A stretch of 39,159 nt of DNA from an uncultured Prevotellaceae bacterium. Its GTDB lineage: Bacteria; Bacteroidota; Bacteroidia; Bacteroidales; Bacteroidaceae. The position numbers were made by a program, and so were the translations under genes. Numbering within the stretch: the first letter of the stretch is position 1; each line of letters begins with the position of its first letter. Below, one piece after another: positions 35,361 through 39,159 of this stretch. The notes under the pieces are model-generated. The model did no database searches and was not told the DNA's origin. It was given only the letters and a program-made list of their open reading frames with translations. The stretch is from assembly GCA_902792855.1 (NCBI GenBank), contig CADBBP010000032.1:1-39159 (forward strand), written 5' to 3'.

Positions 35361-37520
35361 ATGAAAGTCTATCAGACAAACGAAATCAAAAACATCGCAC
35401 TCATTGGCAGTGCGGGTAGCGGCAAGACTACTCTTGCCGAGGCCATGCTATTCGAGGCTGGCGTTATCAAGCGTCGTGGTACCGTAGAGGCAAAGAACAC
35501 CGTGAGCGACTATTTCCCCGTGGAGCAGGAATATGGATACTCCGTGTTCCCCACCGTTTTCCAAGTGGAATGGAATAACAAGAAGCTCAACTTCATCGAC
35601 TGCCCGGGTTCCGAGGACTTCGTGGGAGGTGCCATCACGGCACTCAACGTCACCGACCAGGCCGTCATCATGGTCAACGGCCAGTATGGCCCGGAGGTGG
35701 GCACGATGAACACCTTCCGTGTGACGGAGAAACTGGGCAAACCGGTCATCTTCCTCATCAACCAGCTCGACCGCGACAACTGCGATTTTGAAACCGTGAT
35801 GAACAACTTGCGCGAGACCTTTGGAAGCAAGTGCGTGGAAGTGCAATATCCCATTGCCACCGGCGCCAACTTCAATGCCGTCATCGACGTGTTGCTCATG
35901 AAAAAATATTCCTGGAAGCCCGAGGGCGGTGCTCCCATCATCGAGGACATCCCTGCAGAGGAGATGGACAAGGCCGAGGAACTGCATGCTGCACTCATCG
36001 AGGCTGCCGCAGAGAATGACGAGGCACTGATGGAGAAATTCTTCGAGGAGGAGAACCTCACCGAAGACGAGATCCGCGAGGGCATCCGCAAGGGTCTTGT
36101 CTCACGCAGCATGTTCCCCGTCTTCTGCGTCTGCGCAAGCAAGGACATGGGCGTGCGTCGCCTCATGGAGTTCTTGGGCAACGTCGTGCCGTTCCCAACG
36201 GACATGCCCAAAGTGGCCGATACCAACGGAAACGAGATTGCTCTGGACAGCAATGGACCGGAGAGCCTCTTCTTCTTCAAGACCGGCATGGAGCCGCACA
36301 TTGGAGAGGTGAGCTATTTCAAGGTGATGAGTGGTACTGTGAAGCAGGGCGACGACCTCACCAATGCCGACCGCGGCTCCAAGGAGCGCCTCGGACAGGT
36401 GTTCGCTTGCGCCGGAGCAACACGCTTCCCCGTCGATGAGTTGAAGGCCGGTGACATCGGCTGCACCGTGAAACTCAAGGACGTGAAGACGGGCAATACG
36501 CTCAACGCAAAGGATGTGGACATCCGCTTCGACTTCATCAAGTATCCCAACTCCAAGTATTCTCGCGCCATCAAGGCCGCCAACGAGAGCGACACAGAGA
36601 AGCTCATGGCTGCCGTGCTGAAGATGCGTCAGGAAGACCCCACATGGGTGGTGGAGCAGAGCAAGGAGCTCAGGCAAATCATCATCCACGGACAGGGTGA
36701 GTTCCACCTGCGCACCCTCAAGTGGCGCTTGGAGAACAACGAGAAAATCGCCGTCATCTACGAGGAACCGAAAATCCCGTACCGCGAGACCATCACCAAG
36801 GTCAACCGTGCCGACTATCGTCACAAGAAGCAGTCGGGTGGTGCCGGACAGTTCGGTGAGGTGCACCTCATCGTGGAGCCTTATACCGAGGGAATGCCCG
36901 ACCCCGTGGCTTACAAGTTCGGTGGTCAGGAGTACAAGATGAACATCAAGAGCCGCGAGGAAATCGATTTGGAGTGGGGTGGCAAACTCGTCTTCCTCAA
37001 CTCCGTCGTCGGTGGTGCCATCGACCTCCGTTTCATGCCCGCCATCCTCAAGGGTGTCATGGAGCGCATGGAGCAGGGACCGCTCACTGGTAGCTACGCT
37101 CGCGACGTGCGCGTCATCGTGTATGATGGCAAGATGCACCCGGTGGACTCCAACGAGCTTTCCTTCATGCTGGCAGCACGCAACGCCTTCTCAAAGGCAT
37201 TCAAGGATGCTGGCCCCAAGGTGCTCGAACCTATCTATGACCTCGAGGTGCTCGTGCCTGCCGACTATATGGGCGACGTGATGGGCGACCTCCAGGGCAG
37301 ACGTGCCATCATCATGGGTATGGACAGCGAGGCTGGATACCAGAAACTCAACGCGAAGATTCCTCTCAAGGAGTTGGCCAACTACAGCATCGCCCTGAGT
37401 TCCCTCACCGGTGGTAGGGCATCCTTCACCACCTCCTTCTCCAGCTACGAGCTTGTGCCCAATGACATCCAGCAGGAGCTCATCAAGCAGCACGAGGCAG
37501 AGCTCGCCGAGGAGGATTAA
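35361..37520 (+). CDS. fusA2: Elongation factor G paralogue EF-G2 with altered GTPase centre
   Basis: This 719-residue five-domain translocation factor starts MKVYQTNEIKNIALIGSAGSG, with P-loop GSAGSGKTT (16-24). The switch-II motif is DCPGSEDF at 80-87, where canonical EF-G has D(T/A)PGHVDF. The catalytic His is thus Ser84. The G4 motif is NQLD (134-137) instead of NKxD. Domain IV and V segments are intact (GGAGQFGEVHLIVEPY, MPAILKGVMERM, GDLQGRRAIIMGM). A paralogue in Bacteroides thetaiotaomicron was reported to support translation without GTPase activity during carbon limitation and gut colonisation. The present gene looks like its orthologue, which is my inference. It is transcribed alone, with a hairpin after its end. 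Confidence 0.9.
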   Translation: MKVYQTNEIKNIALIGSAGSGKTTLAEAMLFEAGVIKRRGTVEAKNTVSDYFPVEQEYGYSVFPTVFQVEWNNKKLNFIDCPGSEDFVGGAITALNVTDQAVIMVNGQYGPEVGTMNTFRVTEKLGKPVIFLINQLDRDNCDFETVMNNLRETFGSKCVEVQYPIATGANFNAVIDVLLMKKYSWKPEGGAPIIEDIPAEEMDKAEELHAALIEAAAENDEALMEKFFEEENLTEDEIREGIRKGLVSRSMFPVFCVCASKDMGVRRLMEFLGNVVPFPTDMPKVADTNGNEIALDSNGPESLFFFKTGMEPHIGEVSYFKVMSGTVKQGDDLTNADRGSKERLGQVFACAGATRFPVDELKAGDIGCTVKLKDVKTGNTLNAKDVDIRFDFIKYPNSKYSRAIKAANESDTEKLMAAVLKMRQEDPTWVVEQSKELRQIIIHGQGEFHLRTLKWRLENNEKIAVIYEEPKIPYRETITKVNRADYRHKKQSGGAGQFGEVHLIVEPYTEGMPDPVAYKFGGQEYKMNIKSREEIDLEWGGKLVFLNSVVGGAIDLRFMPAILKGVMERMEQGPLTGSYARDVRVIVYDGKMHPVDSNELSFMLAARNAFSKAFKDAGPKVLEPIYDLEVLVPADYMGDVMGDLQGRRAIIMGMDSEAGYQKLNAKIPLKELANYSIALSSLTGGRASFTTSFSSYELVPNDIQQELIKQHEAELAEED

Positions 37521-37561
37521 TTCCTCTGGCTCTCGCCAAGTTTGCACCTTATTTTATTAAT

Positions 37562-37593
37562 AGAGGCCCATTCCTGCATAGGGATGGGCCTCT
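37562..37593 (+). terminator. Hairpin after the EF-G2 gene
   Basis: AGAGGCCCATTCC (37562-37574) pairs with GGGATGGGCCTCT (37581-37593): 13 pairs, one a wobble, loop TGCATA. No T-run follows on the plus strand. It lies 42 bases after the stop. Confidence 0.65.
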
Positions 37594-37683
37594 TGCTATC
37601 CTGCCGCCAAGAAAAGATGAGAGATGGAAAAATGAATGATGAAATAGTAATTACAAGTGATTATCTGCAATGCCGTTCTCTAT

Positions 37684-37702
37684 GCTGCAACATTGTTGCA
37701 GC
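37684..37702. repeat. Perfect inverted repeat GCTGCAAC-ATT-GTTGCAGC
   Basis: Eight-base arms around a three-base loop lie between the EF-G2 hairpin and the end of the glycosyltransferase gene. It could be a 3'-end stem for the minus-strand genes or a protein site; there is no T-run. The remainder of 37521-37739 shows nothing else I can support. Confidence 0.5.
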
Positions 37703-37739
37703 TATTGTCAGCAGTCACACCAAGAACCAGCATCTTGAA

Positions 37740-38754
37740 TTACTCTTCCCTTAGCAATTCCCGATAGAATTGCTCATATTGTCGCGCCACATGCAAACAT
37801 TCGTGATGGCGTCGCACATATTCCACACTGTCGCGCCGCCGCTGCATCACCTCTTCGGGATGGGTGACGAGATGCTCAATTGCCGCCACGACGCTTTCAC
37901 GCCCCGGCCCAACATTGACGATGGGGCGCAATTCGTGCTCATTTAGGATTTCGTAGTTTTCCGGTTCCCCTCCACCGATGCAGATGATGCCTTTCGACAT
38001 GGCCAAGAGCGGGTTCATCGATGGCGTGTAGCTGTAGAGCTGGTCGAGAATGGCGTCGGAACCGTCCATCAACTGCTGGTAGGTGGCGAAGGGCACCGAC
38101 CGGGCTACACGCAGCTCCATCTCGTCGGGATGGCGGCGCAACACTTCCTCGGCGGCGGAGAGCATCACGTCGGTCCCTTTGTAAGCACTGCGGGTCTCGT
38201 TGATGCCGATGAACACCCGCAGCCGCTCGGCGGGTGAAAGGTCCACTTTTGGAGGCATCTCGATGGGGAAGGGAATGAACACCGTCTTCTCGGGGAAGGC
38301 GGGATGGTAACAGGCCCAGTATTCATACAGGCCTGTCACGATGCCGTCGCATTCCTCGGCGATGAGACGGTTGAGACGACCTTTTGGGCTTGTCCTCCAC
38401 GCAGGTGTGCACCCAGTACCAGTCCATGCCGAAGCCGCCAAGCACGATGCAGCGGTTGTGGCGGCGCAACTGACGGTAGATGGGCAGCAGGCGCTCGGCG
38501 CGCAGTTCCATGAAGATGGGGTTGATGAGTTGCACGATGTCGTATCCACGCAGGCGGGGCAGCAAGCGGTGTATGCGGGCGAGCAGGGAAAGACCGCCCA
38601 ACTTGCCGGGGCGGCGCGACAAGTCGATGTCGCGGGGATAGTCTTTCCAGAAGTCGCCGTTGGAGGCCACTGTCACTTCATGCCCCAAGGTGCGAAGACC
38701 GCGAGCCAGGGTGGCATGCACGTTGCTGTATTCGCCTAATAGTAGAACTCGCAT
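37740..38754 (-). pseudogene. GT4-like glycosyltransferase, frameshifted
   Basis: The N-terminal part (from ATG 38754: MRVLLLGEYSNVHATLARGL) is a Rossmann donor/acceptor domain with GLRTLGHEVTVASNGDFWK and YDIVQLINPIF. It leaves frame after WVHTCVEDKP near 38385. The C-terminal part, in the +1 frame, reads RLNRLIAEECDGIVTGLYEYW. It continues to the GT-B nucleotide-sugar-binding domain (RVFIGINETRSAYKGTDVML; GGGEPENYEILNEHELRPIVNVGP) and ends REE at 37740. The two halves clearly belong to one ~340-370 residue enzyme acting on a surface polysaccharide. In relatives a stretch after the DKP motif (of the type LRYSDF...) seems to exist that is missing here, so a deletion of two more than a multiple of three bases is likelier than a one-base slip. 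Donor and acceptor are unknown. Confidence 0.8.
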
Positions 38755-38766
38755 CTTGACGTGTGT

Positions 38767-39159
38767 CTATCGGAGCAGCATGCACAGCAACCGACGGCCA
38801 TTGCGGGTGCTGCTGATGCGGCGAAACCATTTGTACTTCTGGGTGTAGTCTTTGTCGGGCAGGGGGAACAGGCCTTTCTGTCTTAGCTCTTCAACGCATT
38901 TCTCCAAGAAGCGTCCGTTGTGCGTCAGCGTGATGACGCTGTATATGTAGTCCATCGTCAACTGGTCAATGCGGCGCTGCAACGCCTCGCGCTCCGCAGT
39001 GGGAAGCGTGTCGGCACGCTCGGAGAGACGGTAGAGTACGCCACGCGTGTCGGAAAGGCGTTGGAGAATCCATTTCTTGTTGTCCTCGTGTGTGATGGAC
39101 TGGCTGCGATGGCGGTAATAATAGGCCTTGGCATTCGTTGCATAGAGCTTCTCTGCACG
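38767..39159 (-). CDS. C-terminal part of a family 2 glycosyltransferase (5' end beyond the window)
   Basis: The frame is open to the window edge and encodes 130 residues, starting AEKLYATNAKAYYYRHRSQSI after one partial context residue. The YYYRHRSQSI segment is the usual sequence after the GT2 catalytic domain (Tyr-x-Arg-x-x-Ser-x-Ser/Thr). It is followed by a helical tail (LQRRIDQLTMDYIYSVITLT) and a basic C-terminus (RNGRRLLCMLLR). The stop is 12 bases before the next glycosyltransferase gene on the same strand, so both belong to one polysaccharide operon that runs beyond the window. GT2 assignment is by this short part only. Confidence 0.65.
   Translation of the reverse strand, partial: RAEKLYATNAKAYYYRHRSQSITHEDNKKWILQRLSDTRGVLYRLSERADTLPTAEREALQRRIDQLTMDYIYSVITLTHNGRFLEKCVEELRQKGLFPLPDKDYTQKYKWFRRISSTRNGRRLLCMLLR

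Noticed and set aside
38376..38395. Programmed ribosomal frameshift in the glycosyltransferase
   Set aside because: The sequence is not a canonical slippery heptamer in the entering frame, and family length suggests missing bases rather than a slip.

Overview
The window comes from a member of the Bacteroidales, most likely Prevotella or a close relative. Several things point there. Intergenic regions repeatedly carry the Bacteroidetes promoter form TTTG-N19-TAnnTTTG, with exact matches at 1607-1637, 12461-12491 and 33598-33628. Shine-Dalgarno sequences are mostly absent. MurF and alanine racemase are fused, SecA is enlarged (1115 residues), an EF-G2 paralogue is present, and there is a secreted C10 (streptopain/interpain-like) protease. 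I see no tRNA, rRNA, CRISPR array, phage or transposase gene; most of the window is core chromosome.

Layout. 1-1843: two secreted proteins of unknown function on the minus strand, behind a perfect promoter. 1844-12400 (minus): bcp, yjbQ and an ADP-forming acyl-CoA synthetase form one tight operon. Next comes a C10 protease with dockerin-like repeats, then a phenylacetate-CoA ligase/ACT-domain pair and a frameshifted GH94 cellobiose phosphorylase. 12401-13430 (plus): a secreted Asn/Gly/Pro repeat protein whose leader holds a signal-peptide-like remnant. 13476-18984 (minus): ABC ATPase, SecA and a DUF4105/Lnb-like membrane protein. 19152-24523 (plus): the lactate-utilisation operon lutABC, a cluster of palindromes, and murF-alr. 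24524-26198 (plus): an MFS transporter broken by an exact 37-bp tandem duplication. 26199-26537: a terminator and a striking inverted array of ~10-bp repeats. 26538-27716 (minus): a TPR protein and ribH. 27917-29316 (plus): recF and a DUF721/DciA-like gene. 29326-33570 (minus): M3 peptidase, dCMP deaminase-like and S41 protease operon. 33685-35193 (minus): hemW and a small membrane protein. 35361-37520 (plus): an EF-G2 whose switch-II catalytic His is Ser. 37740-39159 (minus): a frameshifted glycosyltransferase and the 3' end of a GT2 glycosyltransferase.

How the genes fit together. lutABC gives lactate oxidation. PaaK, the ACT protein and the ADP-forming synthetase fit interconversion of (aryl)acetate and its CoA ester, as in amino-acid fermentation. 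The GH94 enzyme would phosphorolyse cellobiose taken up from plant fibre. EF-G2 fits translation during carbon limitation.

The most notable observations are the inverted decamer array at 26257-26469, the EF-G2 without its catalytic His, and the three genes disrupted by indels (GH94, MFS, glycosyltransferase). The indels may be real or may reflect assembly errors. Promoter, terminator and RNA-structure calls were made by eye.
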